This document shows, piece by piece, positions 37,919-46,705 of a stretch of 64,000 nucleotides of DNA. This DNA is from Rhodocyclaceae bacterium (GTDB lineage: Bacteria; Pseudomonadota; Gammaproteobacteria; Burkholderiales; Rhodocyclaceae). The stretch lies in the NCBI GenBank assembly GCA_028869135.1, contig JAGWTC010000010.1:27467-91466 (forward strand), given 5' to 3'. Both the position numbers and the translations under genes were made by a program. How positions within the stretch are numbered: the stretch's first letter is position 1; each line of letters starts with the position of its first letter. Under the pieces are notes generated by a model that was given only the letters and a program-made list of their open reading frames with translations, did no database searches and was not told the DNA's origin.

Positions 37919-38350
37919 ATGAAAGCGCAAAGCAAGCCGGCAAAGCCGCTCAAATCCGCGCCTGCCTGTCCCTGCGGGCATGCTCAGGCCTATGCCGCAT
38001 GCTGCGGCCGCTATCACGCCGGCATCGCCGCCCCGACCGCGGAAGCCTTGATGCGCTCGCGCTACAGCGCCTATGCGCTGGGGCTTGCCGGTTATCTGCT
38101 TGACACCTGGGCCGCAGAGACACGGCCGGCGCCGCTGGACTTGTCCACCCCGCCGCAGCCGAAATGGCTGGGGCTGGAAATTCGTCGTGCGGAAGAGAAA
38201 GGCGACGCGGCGACGGTGGAGTTCCTTGCCCGCTGCAAGATCAACGGACGCGCCGAGCGCCTGCACGAGTGCAGCCGTTTCGTGCGCCGCCGGGCGGGCG
38301 ACGAATGGCGCTGGTACTACGTCGACGGCGATTTTCCGGGCGACGGCTGA
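37919..38350 (+). CDS. YchJ-like SEC-C motif protein (UPF0225)
   Basis: 143 residues from the ATG at 37,919. The N-terminal zinc-binding SEC-C-type motif reads CPCGHAQAYAACCGRYH, followed by the YchJ core EALMRSRYSAYALG and WRWYYVDGDFP at the end. Biochemical function unknown. It is divergent from surE across 79 bases. Confidence 0.87.
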   Translation: MKAQSKPAKPLKSAPACPCGHAQAYAACCGRYHAGIAAPTAEALMRSRYSAYALGLAGYLLDTWAAETRPAPLDLSTPPQPKWLGLEIRRAEEKGDAATVEFLARCKINGRAERLHECSRFVRRRAGDEWRWYYVDGDFPGDG

Positions 38351-38364
38351 CAAGGGGGGCTTCC

Positions 38365-39288
38365 ATGCAAGCATTGCATCGCGCCTATCTGCTGTCGGCC
38401 TGCGCCGCCCTGCTGCTGGCCGGCGGCGCCCAGGCCGAAACAACCTTGCGCGAACGCGTCGTCCAGCGCCTGCAGGAGAAACGCGGCGAGCTGGACCCCC
38501 AGCGCGCGCGCAACAAGCCGGTCGAGACCGTCCGCTACGGCAGCGATCCCGCGCAGCGTTTCGACGTGTACGCCGGCGCCCGCAGCCAGGATGCGCCGGT
38601 CATCTTCATGGTTCACGGCGGCGGCTGGAAGCGCGGCGACAAGGGCATGAGCGGCGTGGTCGACAACAAGTTCGAGCGCTGGGGGCCGCGCGGCATCGTC
38701 TTCATTTCGACCAACTACCGCATGCTGCCGGCCGCCGACCCCTATGCACAGGCCGAGGACGTGGCCCGCGCGCTGGCCAAGGCGCAGGCGGAAGCCAGGC
38801 GCTGGGGCGCCGACCCGCGACGTTTCGTTCTCATGGGCCACTCGGCCGGCGCCCACCTCGTTGCCCTGCTGGCGGCTTCGCCCGACATGCTGGAAAAATA
38901 CGGCGCCCTGCCGCCGGTCGCCACCGTATCGCTGGACAGCGGCACGCTCAACGTGGTCGAGACCATGGAGCATCGGCATTTCGAGCTGCATGACGCCGCC
39001 TTCGGCAAGGACAGGAAGTTCTGGATCAAGGCCTCGCCCTGGCATGCGCTGAAGGCCAAGCCGGCGCCCCTGCTTTCCGTCTGCTCGACGCGCCGCGCCG
39101 ACGCCTGCCCGCAGGCGCAGGCGCTGGCGGACAAGATCGGATCGTTGGGCGGAAGCGGCGCCGTGCTGCGCGAGGATCTGGACCACAGAGAGATCAACAA
39201 GAACCTCGGCCTGCCGGGCGCCTACACCGACGCAGTGGAAGCCTTCCTGCGCCAGGCGGATCCGGTTTTTGCGGACCGACTGCGCTGA
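38365..39288 (+). CDS. Secreted alpha/beta hydrolase (esterase/lipase family)
   Basis: 307 residues with signal peptide (LLSACAALLLAGGAQAE). Oxyanion motif MVHGGGWKRGDKG, nucleophile GHSAGAHLVALLA, and late acid/His candidates (SVCSTRRAD; DLDHREINKNLG). The HGGGW and GHSAGA pair is the hormone-sensitive-lipase-like/carboxylesterase pattern. AAGGGGGGC is a ribosome site. Follows ychJ after 14 bases, so possibly one transcript. Confidence 0.85.
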   Translation: MQALHRAYLLSACAALLLAGGAQAETTLRERVVQRLQEKRGELDPQRARNKPVETVRYGSDPAQRFDVYAGARSQDAPVIFMVHGGGWKRGDKGMSGVVDNKFERWGPRGIVFISTNYRMLPAADPYAQAEDVARALAKAQAEARRWGADPRRFVLMGHSAGAHLVALLAASPDMLEKYGALPPVATVSLDSGTLNVVETMEHRHFELHDAAFGKDRKFWIKASPWHALKAKPAPLLSVCSTRRADACPQAQALADKIGSLGGSGAVLREDLDHREINKNLGLPGAYTDAVEAFLRQADPVFADRLR

Positions 39289-39356
39289 TCCATCTGCTGG
39301 CAAGGAAAACCCCGGCGCGCTGCACGGCGGCTTTCCCCTGTACGGGAGTCCCCGCT

Positions 39357-39733
39357 TTACAGGCGCGCCGGCCGCAGTGGCGGCTCCTGCATCAGGGCGA
39401 TCTGCTCGCGCAGTTCGAGAATGCGTTCCTGCCAGTAGCGCGGCGTATTGAACCAGGGGAAGGCCAGCGGAAAGGCCGGATCGTTCCAGCGCCGCGCCAG
39501 CCAGGCCGAATAATGGATCAGGCGCAGCGTGCGCAAGGCCTCGATCAGGTTCAGCTCGCGATCATCGAACTCGTGGAACTGTTCGTAGCCTTCGAGCACA
39601 TGCGCCAGCTGTATCGCCGCCTCTTCGGCGTCGCCGCCGAGCAGCATCCATAGATCCTGCACCGCCGGCCCCATGCGGGCGTCGTCGAAGTCGACGAAGT
39701 GCGGGCCGTCCAGCCACAGCACATTGCCCATGT
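39357..39733 (-). pseudogene. srkA: 3' part of interrupted srkA
   Basis: C-terminal portion of a SrkA (YihE) Ser/Thr kinase of the APH/choline-kinase fold. It picks up exactly at GNVLW, after the catalytic-loop residues HGDCH, and continues HFVDFDDARMGPAVQDLWMLL to ...LREQIALMQEPPLRPARL. The N-terminal part is at 50,199-50,891 on the same strand, 10.46 kb away. The in-frame ATG at 39,731 lies at the junction and has no ribosome site, so this fragment is probably not translated. It closely resembles the same region of the intact copy inside the element. Confidence 0.9.
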
Positions 39734-39777
39734 GTTATAGGATGTACTCAAAATATAATATGAATACATAGTTTCTC
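39723..39777. repeat. Left junction and terminal repeat of the element
   Basis: Host half-site ATTGC (39,723-39,727), spacer CCATGTG, then TTATAGGATGT (39,735-39,745). ATAGTTTCTC (39,768-39,777) is the inner motif, separated by AT-rich sequence. Together with the right junction these are probably recombinase core and arm sites. Confidence 0.75.
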
Positions 39778-39900
39778 CCCTAAAGCCCTCAAAATCGGGC
39801 TTTTGATGGGTGTTTTGAGCAATCCTTAAGTTGTTCTAGGATTACATAATTACATAAGACACATAAGACTTTGAGACGCGAGCCAGCAGGCGAACGGCTC

Positions 39901-39930
39901 CCTCGTACTAGCGAGCACGCTGGTACGAGG
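39901..39930 (+). promoter_or_regulatory. Strong hairpin before the first gene of the element
   Basis: CCTCGTACTAGCG-AGCA-CGCTGGTACGAGG folds into a 13-bp stem with one T-G pair and a 4-base loop, ending 13 bases before the ATG at 39,944 and abutting its ribosome site (GGGGATGAG). Repeated ACATAA motifs (39,843-39,866) lie just upstream. The rest of 39,778-39,943 shows only a small AAAGCCC/GGGCTTT hairpin. Confidence 0.6.
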
Positions 39931-39943
39931 ATGGGGATGAGAT

Positions 39944-40186
39944 ATGGAAATATTGATCGAATCGGATCGCGACCGACGCACCTATGACTGGCTGTTGAGC
40001 CAAGTTGGCGAATTAGCCTTGCAGGCAGCCTGCCTTTCCTTGGCGGGCAATCGTCGTCTTTATGTTTCAAACTTGGCCAAAGCTCTCGACTTAAAACCAC
40101 CCGCAGACCTAGCGATAGCGCCAAGAGAAGTTGCACTCATGCATTTGGAGCGGATGCGAAAACTCCTGAGCACGAAGGCCGGTTGA
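39944..40186 (+). CDS. Small protein at the head of the recombinase operon
   Basis: 80 residues: MEILIESDRDRRTYDWLLSQ, then a helical body (LSLAGNRRLYVSNLAKALDL) and RMRKLLSTKAG. The basic helices (NRRLYVSNLAKAL) look like a small DNA-binding or directionality-factor fold, but this is inference. Its stop overlaps the start of the first recombinase (TGATG), so the four genes are translationally coupled. I have seen similar small proteins upstream of recombinase pairs but cannot give a secure name. Confidence 0.72.
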   Translation: MEILIESDRDRRTYDWLLSQVGELALQAACLSLAGNRRLYVSNLAKALDLKPPADLAIAPREVALMHLERMRKLLSTKAG

Positions 40187-41676
40187 TGGACTGCGTATCA
40201 ATTCGCGCAAAAGTCATATCAGATGCAACAGGAGCCGTCGCTGAAATTCCTGTGCTGCTTACCAGTGAGGGTCCGCTAGAGCCATTGGTTGACTACCTGC
40301 TGTGGCGACAACATGATCGTGGCCTATCCTGGATGCGCAAGGTCGTGCACGATGTAGCGCTAATGTTGCGGTACATCAAAACAAATGCAGGCCACTTCCG
40401 AGATTCTGAAAGCTTGTTTCACAGCTTCATCCAGCGACTTCACAGCGGCACAGTCGGTGCTGATGGTCTCGATCCGAGCGGCCTTTACTGGCGACCAGAA
40501 AACCATCGTACCATCGGCAACATCCTGACACGGCTGACTGACTTTTCTAACTGGGTTGCGGAGCGGCATGGGACAACAGCAGTGAACCCACTGCGCGCAG
40601 CCAGTAGCTACGACGAAATATTGGCGGTCGCGGCATCCATGGCCCGCAAGGATCGCGCGTTTCTGGGCCACATTTGGCGCGGGCTATCGGCCGGACAAAG
40701 CCGCGTTGTTCGCAGCACCCTAGCGCGCCGTCCGCCAAAGGTGAGCGTCTCCGACGATGCGGTCGCGTTTCCGGAAAAGCATTTCGAGAACCTGCTTCTC
40801 CTCGGGTTTCGCCGTCGCGCGAAAGATAGCAGGTCGGATTTAGGTAATCGTTTAAATCTCCGAGACTGTCTGATTACACTCCTGATGCATGGTGCCGGGT
40901 TTCGAATGTCGGAGTGTTTCCATCTATGGCTCTGCGACGTCAAACCACATCCACTTGATCCATCCATTGCCGAAGTCAGAATCCATCATCCGAGCCTAGG
41001 CGAAGCTCCCGACGACTGGCTCGATGAGAGAGGTGCTCCCATCAAGTGCAATCGCGCTGCCTACCTCGCTGGCAAATATGCGCTGAAGCCACGCAACGAA
41101 GTAATGGGCAAGCAGTACGCGGGCTGGAAAGACCCAAGCCTTGATCGCAATTACTACATGCAGGCCTATTGGTTCCATCCAGCGCTGGGGCGGCTATTTC
41201 TTTATTTCTGGAAGCTCTACCTCAGACAGCTCGTCGACCTTCCACGCTCTCACCCTTATGCTTTCGTTGTAGAAAAGCGTGGCACTGCAGGTGATATTTA
41301 TTGCATTGATAGCTACAAGCAAGCACATGCCCGTGCGGTGCGCAACATCGGCCTTATACCAGCCAAGGCGCTGGGTACATCACCGCATGGTCACCGGCAC
41401 GCCTTTGGCCGCCGCTTGATGCGCAGTGGCGTATCGGCCCAAGTGAAACAGAAAGCACTGCACCACAAATCTGTAGGATCGCAAGCCGTTTATACCGCTC
41501 CGAATGCAACTGACGTGAGCAATGCGCTGAATGAAGCGACTCAAGTGCTTGACCGTCTCATGGCTGAAGGTCGGCATGTCACACCAACGATTGATCTTGG
41601 AAAGCTACTGGCTTACGGATTCGAGGATGTTGATCCTGATGGCCTGTTTTCCGGGCCCGATCCCAAACTAAGGTAG
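40186..41676 (+). CDS. gmtY: Tyrosine recombinase, GmtY-like
   Basis: 496 residues. Catalytic residues: R240 in HGAGFRMSECFHLW, H401-x-x-R404 in SPHGHRHAF, H426 in LHHKSVG and the nucleophile Y436 in AVYTAPN, so the full recombinase set is present. The N-terminal half (FSNWVAERHGTTAVNPLRA) is the core-binding region. It is the first of three genes matching the gamma-mobile-trio order (Y-Z-X) in order and size. Codons are AT-richer than in the host genes. The integrase assignment is secure; the GmtY family name rests on arrangement and size. Confidence 0.85.
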   Translation: MDCVSIRAKVISDATGAVAEIPVLLTSEGPLEPLVDYLLWRQHDRGLSWMRKVVHDVALMLRYIKTNAGHFRDSESLFHSFIQRLHSGTVGADGLDPSGLYWRPENHRTIGNILTRLTDFSNWVAERHGTTAVNPLRAASSYDEILAVAASMARKDRAFLGHIWRGLSAGQSRVVRSTLARRPPKVSVSDDAVAFPEKHFENLLLLGFRRRAKDSRSDLGNRLNLRDCLITLLMHGAGFRMSECFHLWLCDVKPHPLDPSIAEVRIHHPSLGEAPDDWLDERGAPIKCNRAAYLAGKYALKPRNEVMGKQYAGWKDPSLDRNYYMQAYWFHPALGRLFLYFWKLYLRQLVDLPRSHPYAFVVEKRGTAGDIYCIDSYKQAHARAVRNIGLIPAKALGTSPHGHRHAFGRRLMRSGVSAQVKQKALHHKSVGSQAVYTAPNATDVSNALNEATQVLDRLMAEGRHVTPTIDLGKLLAYGFEDVDPDGLFSGPDPKLR

Positions 41677-41682
41677 GACAGG

Positions 41683-44250
41683 ATGCCTCGAAGAAAAAGA
41701 AGTGTTCAAACACCCATATCTGCTGATGTGACATTTGAATGGATGACCCGCGATCTCGGGCAAGAATTCGCAGAGTGGCAGACGTTAGCGGTAACGTGGC
41801 TCGCAACACAGCCAGTCGGTCTAGCGGATCGCATCACTGGATTACGTTGTTTTTTCAAGAACTATCTGCACGAACTAAAGCTCCCGCTCGAACCAACGAT
41901 CCTGCTGCGCCGCAACCAGCCGCTTCCAGACTTCTTCGAGAACGCTTTACCGCAGTCACATGGCGGTATCAAGTGGAACAACAAAGTCCGTGACTTTCTA
42001 GATTGGGTACTCGAAAAGCATTTTTCGGAGCCCGACGACAACGGGCGTTCCGTCATTAGCCCTGCATTCTGGAATCCGATCCCATACCGCAGTCAGACAG
42101 GCAAGATACGCCCCAATGAGTCGGTTCACTCGCCGCTGCCCTATCGATATATCGTCGAGTTGCGCGAGTGCTTGGCACCCGGAAAAACCTTCCGCGAATG
42201 GGTCTGGGCTCATACAGTAGCCCATGGAAACGGCGGGGTCCGCAACGACTGGTACGAGGTCACCGAAGACAAGGTTGATCGGGACGACCCCGACTGCGTT
42301 TGGCGAACGCGTAAGACCAGCTACAAGCGCGGTAATCGCCAGATCTTCGAGCTATGGAGTCCTGCGCGCGCGGTTGCACTCCTCACCAAACTCATGATCC
42401 CACTGCGCACTCACCAGGTTCGAATGCTCGACTCAGGCGAATCAGACACATGGCGATACACGAGCGAGGGTTGGACTCTCAATGAAGGTTCACACGCGCG
42501 GGGCACCAAAAAGAAGCCGGTCGAGAACGGGGTTTTCCGGCAGCAGAACGATCTCGAACTGGGCGAGTTGCGCACCTCGTTCTACATCAATACGAACAAG
42601 ACAGCAGATACGGCCAAACAAGGCGAGACTGGCTACATCATCCCTTGGCAGTACACCGAACTTCTCTATTGGCTGGAAAAACTGCGTAACTGGCAAGAAA
42701 AGTACAACCCCTTGCCTAACCCGATCAGTTGGCGCGAGCTTGATCACCGGCACTTGAAAGGGCCTCGGTCGGACTACCAGCTATCACGGATGCCGGATAC
42801 CTGCTTCTTGTTCCGGGATGCTGCTGCACAGGAAAACGACCGGTACAAACCGATCATCGACGACACGATGTTCTCCCTCTGGTATCGCTTGTTGGGCGAA
42901 TTGGAACGGCGCTGTGCCGCACGCAAGGAAACAGCCGGGGATGGTAAGTCCCTCAAGTTTGTTGTGGATAACACAACGCGCAAAACGCTCTACCCATTGC
43001 ACAGCCTACGCGTGTCACTCCTAACCTGCCTCGCAGTCGATGCCGAAGTGCCCCTGGTGGTTCTCGCCAAATTGGTCGCAGGCCACAGCCGGGTCATCAT
43101 GACGCTTTACTACACCAAGATCGGCGTCACACAGATGACTCACATTCTGGACGCTGCTAGCCGCAAGCTTCAGGACACTGCAGAGGATGGACTCCGACGA
43201 TTCCTGGCGGAAACGGAATACGAAGAGTTGAGCCAAAAGGTTATCGTGAACAATATGGATGGGGTCAAAGCAGCGCTGGCCTTGCATCCCGGAGATCGAA
43301 ACCCGGCAGGCTGGTTGGCGCGCAGCTATGGGATGTGCCTAGTTGGTGGCAATACCTCACCCGACGAGTTCAATGGCAAGATCGGCGGCTGCTTAAATGG
43401 TGGTGAGCTACTGCGCAGCAACACGAGTGATGCTTCGAACAATGTCTATGCCACCGTACCAGGCGGTCCCGGCAATTGCATTCGCTGCCGCTGGTTTGTC
43501 ACCGAACCGCACTACATCGATGCCTTGCGTGCGCATTTCAACAATCTGAGTTATCAGATGGTGGAAGCGGCTAAGGTAGCCAAGCGGCACGAAATCCATA
43601 TGGAAGCTTTGAAGGCGAAACGCTATCAAGCTGAGTTGGCTGAGCAGCCGTTCACCGAGCAGTCTGATCTGGTGCGTGCCTCAACATTCTGGGAATCCGC
43701 AATCACAAAGACAGACCAGTTAGGGCACGACCTGATTGCCACCTTTCGACTGATCAAACGGTGCTTCGATCTGATCGAGCGGACAACTCAAACTGGAAAG
43801 GCCAAACAACAGATAGTGGCAGTTGGGGCCATGCAGGACCTGAAACTAGTCTTTGAAAATACCCAATCCGAGCTGCTGCAACTGTCCGGCATCTGCCATG
43901 ACGCCGAGCTTTATCCTGATGAAAACCCGGGTGAGGCAGTCTTCCGCCGCTCCCAACTTCTGGATAGCGCTTTGTATCGCGATGGCTATCGTCCAGTATT
44001 CGCGCAATTGTCCCGCGAGGAGCAACTGGTGCTGGGCAATCGCTTCATGGACCATCTTGCGATACTGGCCGAACCCGACGATCCGGGACGTGGCCTGCGC
44101 CATATCGTCGGCATGATCGAGGCCGGTCGAAGCCTAGCCGATCTTGGGCTCGAAGGTGACTGGGAGTCACGACTCGGCACTGAGTTGAATAAGATGCATG
44201 CGCCACTGTACGACCTGACAACAAATGGAAAAACTTTGCCACCGGCCTAG
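41683..44250 (+). CDS. gmtZ: Large tyrosine recombinase, GmtZ-like
   Basis: 855 residues, far larger than a usual integrase. Catalytic residues: R242 in PLRTHQVRMLD, H440-x-x-R443 in LHSLRVSL, H468 in AGHSRV and Y476/Y477 in TLYYTK. A long C-terminal region contains a cysteine cluster (GMCLVGG, GGCLNGG, NCIRCRW) resembling a zinc site and then helices (FRLIKRCFDLIERTTQTGK). It starts 6 bases after gmtY with AGGACAGG as ribosome site. Probably acts with GmtY at the element ends; two recombinases are needed in other such elements (Tn554 TnpA/TnpB is the comparison). Confidence 0.83.
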   Translation: MPRRKRSVQTPISADVTFEWMTRDLGQEFAEWQTLAVTWLATQPVGLADRITGLRCFFKNYLHELKLPLEPTILLRRNQPLPDFFENALPQSHGGIKWNNKVRDFLDWVLEKHFSEPDDNGRSVISPAFWNPIPYRSQTGKIRPNESVHSPLPYRYIVELRECLAPGKTFREWVWAHTVAHGNGGVRNDWYEVTEDKVDRDDPDCVWRTRKTSYKRGNRQIFELWSPARAVALLTKLMIPLRTHQVRMLDSGESDTWRYTSEGWTLNEGSHARGTKKKPVENGVFRQQNDLELGELRTSFYINTNKTADTAKQGETGYIIPWQYTELLYWLEKLRNWQEKYNPLPNPISWRELDHRHLKGPRSDYQLSRMPDTCFLFRDAAAQENDRYKPIIDDTMFSLWYRLLGELERRCAARKETAGDGKSLKFVVDNTTRKTLYPLHSLRVSLLTCLAVDAEVPLVVLAKLVAGHSRVIMTLYYTKIGVTQMTHILDAASRKLQDTAEDGLRRFLAETEYEELSQKVIVNNMDGVKAALALHPGDRNPAGWLARSYGMCLVGGNTSPDEFNGKIGGCLNGGELLRSNTSDASNNVYATVPGGPGNCIRCRWFVTEPHYIDALRAHFNNLSYQMVEAAKVAKRHEIHMEALKAKRYQAELAEQPFTEQSDLVRASTFWESAITKTDQLGHDLIATFRLIKRCFDLIERTTQTGKAKQQIVAVGAMQDLKLVFENTQSELLQLSGICHDAELYPDENPGEAVFRRSQLLDSALYRDGYRPVFAQLSREEQLVLGNRFMDHLAILAEPDDPGRGLRHIVGMIEAGRSLADLGLEGDWESRLGTELNKMHAPLYDLTTNGKTLPPA

Positions 44251-44259
44251 GAAACCCTG

Positions 44260-44928
44260 ATGAGCACGATAGATTTGAACCAACTCTTAACTGAGCTTTG
44301 TGCCGGCGTCCGACAGCAAAAACGACACAACCTAGAAGTAGTACATCAGGTGTGCGGGGAATTGTATCGGCTTGGGAGCAAAGACTTCTCACTGGCGACG
44401 GTCGGGCGCATGTCTGAAGAGCGTGGAGGCATGTCCCGGCGTGCACTTTACAACTCGACCTCGGGTGACTTCAAGCGACTGATTCAGGCCTGGGCCAGCT
44501 TAGCCGAGGCGAACAAAAAAATGGCCACCGAACATAGCAAGACGCGCGAAGCCCCAGAGGAGGATAACAATCTGCTCAGGAAAATCGACGATCCAGCATT
44601 GCGCACCTTGCTCGGCTACATCATCGCAGAGCGAGATCGTTTGCGGGGCGAAGTTAAATTGCTTAAGCAGCATGCAGAAGTAGTGATTGACCGCCGTCCG
44701 CTGCCAGGCCACATCAACGTCACACCCAGCGGTCAAGTTATCCAAGTCATGAGCAATGCGGGCCTCTCCGATACTGAGAAGCAAGCCCTTGAGCAAGCGA
44801 TCTCCCCAGAGTTTCTTAAAGGGGAAGGTTGGCACGAAGGACCACATGGAGAAATTTTGAACAAGCCAGGGCGCAAGCTATTCGACATAGGATTTGCCAA
44901 CGCCATCCGGAAGGTTTTAATGTCGTAA
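44260..44928 (+). CDS. gmtX: Element accessory protein, GmtX-like
   Basis: 222 residues, soluble. N-terminal helical region (LNQLLTELCAGVRQQKRHNLE; SLATVGRMSEERGGMSRRALYN, which looks like a helix-turn-helix), a coiled stretch (RKIDDPALRTLLGYIIAERDRLRGEVKLLKQ) and a C-terminal segment with NKPGRKLFDIGFANAIRKVL. Nine bases after gmtZ. Third member of the trio; probably a DNA-binding partner of the recombinases. The name rests on position, size and the C-terminal pattern. Confidence 0.72.
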   Translation: MSTIDLNQLLTELCAGVRQQKRHNLEVVHQVCGELYRLGSKDFSLATVGRMSEERGGMSRRALYNSTSGDFKRLIQAWASLAEANKKMATEHSKTREAPEEDNNLLRKIDDPALRTLLGYIIAERDRLRGEVKLLKQHAEVVIDRRPLPGHINVTPSGQVIQVMSNAGLSDTEKQALEQAISPEFLKGEGWHEGPHGEILNKPGRKLFDIGFANAIRKVLMS

Positions 44929-44987
44929 CCGCAGCTGCAATGACGCTCTATCACTCCAAATGTTGCGCGACGTTTGAGCATAAAAGA

Positions 44988-45017
44988 GCCTGACCTCAGG
45001 CACCTATAGCTTATAAT
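44988..45017 (+). promoter_or_regulatory. Promoter of the cargo genes
   Basis: CTGACC (44,990-44,995), a 16-base spacer and TATAAT (45,012-45,017). The -35 sits inside the inverted repeat GCCTGA-CC-TCAGGC (44,988-45,001), a possible operator. It would make a leader of about 190 bases before sulP. Confidence 0.6.
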
Positions 45018-45080
45018 GTGCGCCATGCAGCAATTCAATCAGCCGACTTTCGGCGCCCACTCTCGCTTGACACCGCCATA

Positions 45081-45138
45081 ACCCATTCTGGGTATGCGCG
45101 CTAGCCGACGCTCGGCTGGCCTGTCTGCGCCTGCAGAC
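45081..45138 (+). other. Three successive hairpins in the sulP leader
   Basis: ACCCA-TTC-TGGGT, AGCCGA-CGC-TCGGCT and GTCTGC-GCCT-GCAGAC follow each other within 58 bases. CGGCTGGCCT occurs at 45,113 and again at 45,185. The stretch may be a structured leader or a degraded gene remnant; nothing else is recognisable between gmtX and sulP. Confidence 0.4.
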
Positions 45139-45212
45139 TGAACTCCACCATTTGATTCACCTTGCCGCGCTTCTGCTGATGAAGCGGCTGGCCTATGTAT
45201 TGGTACATCCGT

Positions 45213-46694
45213 ATGAACAATAAAATCAAGGAACAATGGTTCCCCAACGTCCGCAATGATCTACTCGCCGGGCTCGTCGTTGCTCTCGCCCTCATCCCCG
45301 AGGCGATTGCCTTCTCCATCATTGCAGGGGTTGATCCCAAGGTTGGCCTCTATGCCTCCTTCTGCATCGCCACAGTCATTGCTTTTGCCGGTGGCCGATC
45401 AGGCATGATCTCCGCAGCAACAGGTGCCATGGCGCTGGTCATGGTGACGCTGGTCAAAGATCACGGCCTGCAGTATCTGCTGGCAGCAACCCTGCTGACT
45501 GGCGTCCTCCAAATTGGGGCAGGCTTTCTCAAGCTCGGCGCGCTGATGCGCTTCGTCTCACGCTCTGTCATCACCGGGTTTGTCAATGCGCTGGCCATCC
45601 TCATCTTCATGGCCCAGTTGCCTGAACTGGTTGGGGTGAGCTGGGTTGTGTATGCCTTGGTCGCGGGCGGTCTGGGCATCATTTACCTGTTCCCTTATCT
45701 CAGCCGCGCAGTACCTTCGCCCCTCGTCTGCATCGTGGTCATTACAGCGATTGCCATCACATTGGGCCTGGACGTACGTACCGTAGGCGACATGGGTGAA
45801 TTACCGGATAGCCTGCCGGTCTTCCTGCTGCCGGATGTGCCGCTCATTTGGGAAACGCTGCGCATCATTTTCCCGTTCTCGGTAACACTGGCAGTCGTGG
45901 GCCTGCTTGAGTCGATGATGACGGCCTCTATCGTGGATGACCTCACCGATACCAACAGCAACAAGAACCGCGAATGCGTTGGTCAGGGTATTGCCAATAT
46001 CGCCTCCGGCCTGATCGGCGGCATGGCTGGCTGCGCGATGATCGGGCAGTCCGTCATCAATGTGAAGTCCGGTGGTCGCGGGCGTTTATCCACGCTGTCG
46101 GCGGGCATTTTTCTGCTCATGATGGTGGTCTTCATTGGCGACTGGGTGGCGAGGATTCCCATGGCGGCACTAGTAGCCGTCATGATCATGGTCTCCATCG
46201 GCACCTTCAACTGGGCATCGTTGCGCAATTTGCCCACAGCACCCAAGAGTGCCAGCGTGGTCATGCTCTCGACCGTAGCCGTCGTGGTTGCCACCCATGA
46301 CCTCGCCCAAGGCGTTCTGGTTGGCGTACTCCTGTCCGGATTCTTCTTCGCCCACAAGGTGGGCCAAGTGCTGCATATCGGCTCGATCAGCGTGGATGAG
46401 GGTCGTACACGTCACTACAAGATCACCGGCCAAGTCTTCTTCGCTTCAGCCGACCGATTTATAGATGCCTTCGATTTCCGCGAGGTGATCGAGAAGGTCA
46501 AGATCGACGTAAGCCGTGCCCACTTCTGGGATATGACGGCGATCAGCGCCCTCGACAAGGTCGTGATCAAGTTCCGCCGGGAGGGCACTGAGGTTGAAGT
46601 CATTGGCCTCAACGAAGCCAGCGCTACGCTAGTGGATCGCTTCGCCATCCATGACAAGCCCGAAGCTGCCGAGCAGTTTATGAGCGGCCACTGA
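45213..46694 (+). CDS. SulP-family anion transporter with STAS domain
   Basis: 493 residues from the ATG at 45,213. About 10-14 membrane segments begin with the SulP signature ([36 protein letters not shown]), and a C-terminal STAS domain ([17 protein letters not shown]...[16 protein letters not shown]) follows. Substrates in the family include sulfate, bicarbonate and other anions, usually with Na+ or H+; the exact one cannot be read here. First cargo gene; an ATG 18 bases upstream is an alternative start. Confidence 0.9.
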   Translation: MNNKIKEQWFPNVRNDLLAGLVVALALIPEAIAFSIIAGVDPKVGLYASFCIATVIAFAGGRSGMISAATGAMALVMVTLVKDHGLQYLLAATLLTGVLQIGAGFLKLGALMRFVSRSVITGFVNALAILIFMAQLPELVGVSWVVYALVAGGLGIIYLFPYLSRAVPSPLVCIVVITAIAITLGLDVRTVGDMGELPDSLPVFLLPDVPLIWETLRIIFPFSVTLAVVGLLESMMTASIVDDLTDTNSNKNRECVGQGIANIASGLIGGMAGCAMIGQSVINVKSGGRGRLSTLSAGIFLLMMVVFIGDWVARIPMAALVAVMIMVSIGTFNWASLRNLPTAPKSASVVMLSTVAVVVATHDLAQGVLVGVLLSGFFFAHKVGQVLHIGSISVDEGRTRHYKITGQVFFASADRFIDAFDFREVIEKVKIDVSRAHFWDMTAISALDKVVIKFRREGTEVEVIGLNEASATLVDRFAIHDKPEAAEQFMSGH

Positions 46695-46705
46695 GGAGAA
46701 CCCAA

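Noticed and set aside
39357..39731. The 124-residue frame as an independent gene
   Set aside because: It aligns only with the C-terminal part of SrkA, starts at the element junction and lacks the N-lobe and catalytic His/Asp loop.
45039..45340. Minus-strand frames upstream of and overlapping the sulP start
   Set aside because: They overlap sulP codons or hairpin-rich leader, have no recognisable domain and no ribosome site. A decayed gene is possible but unsupported.
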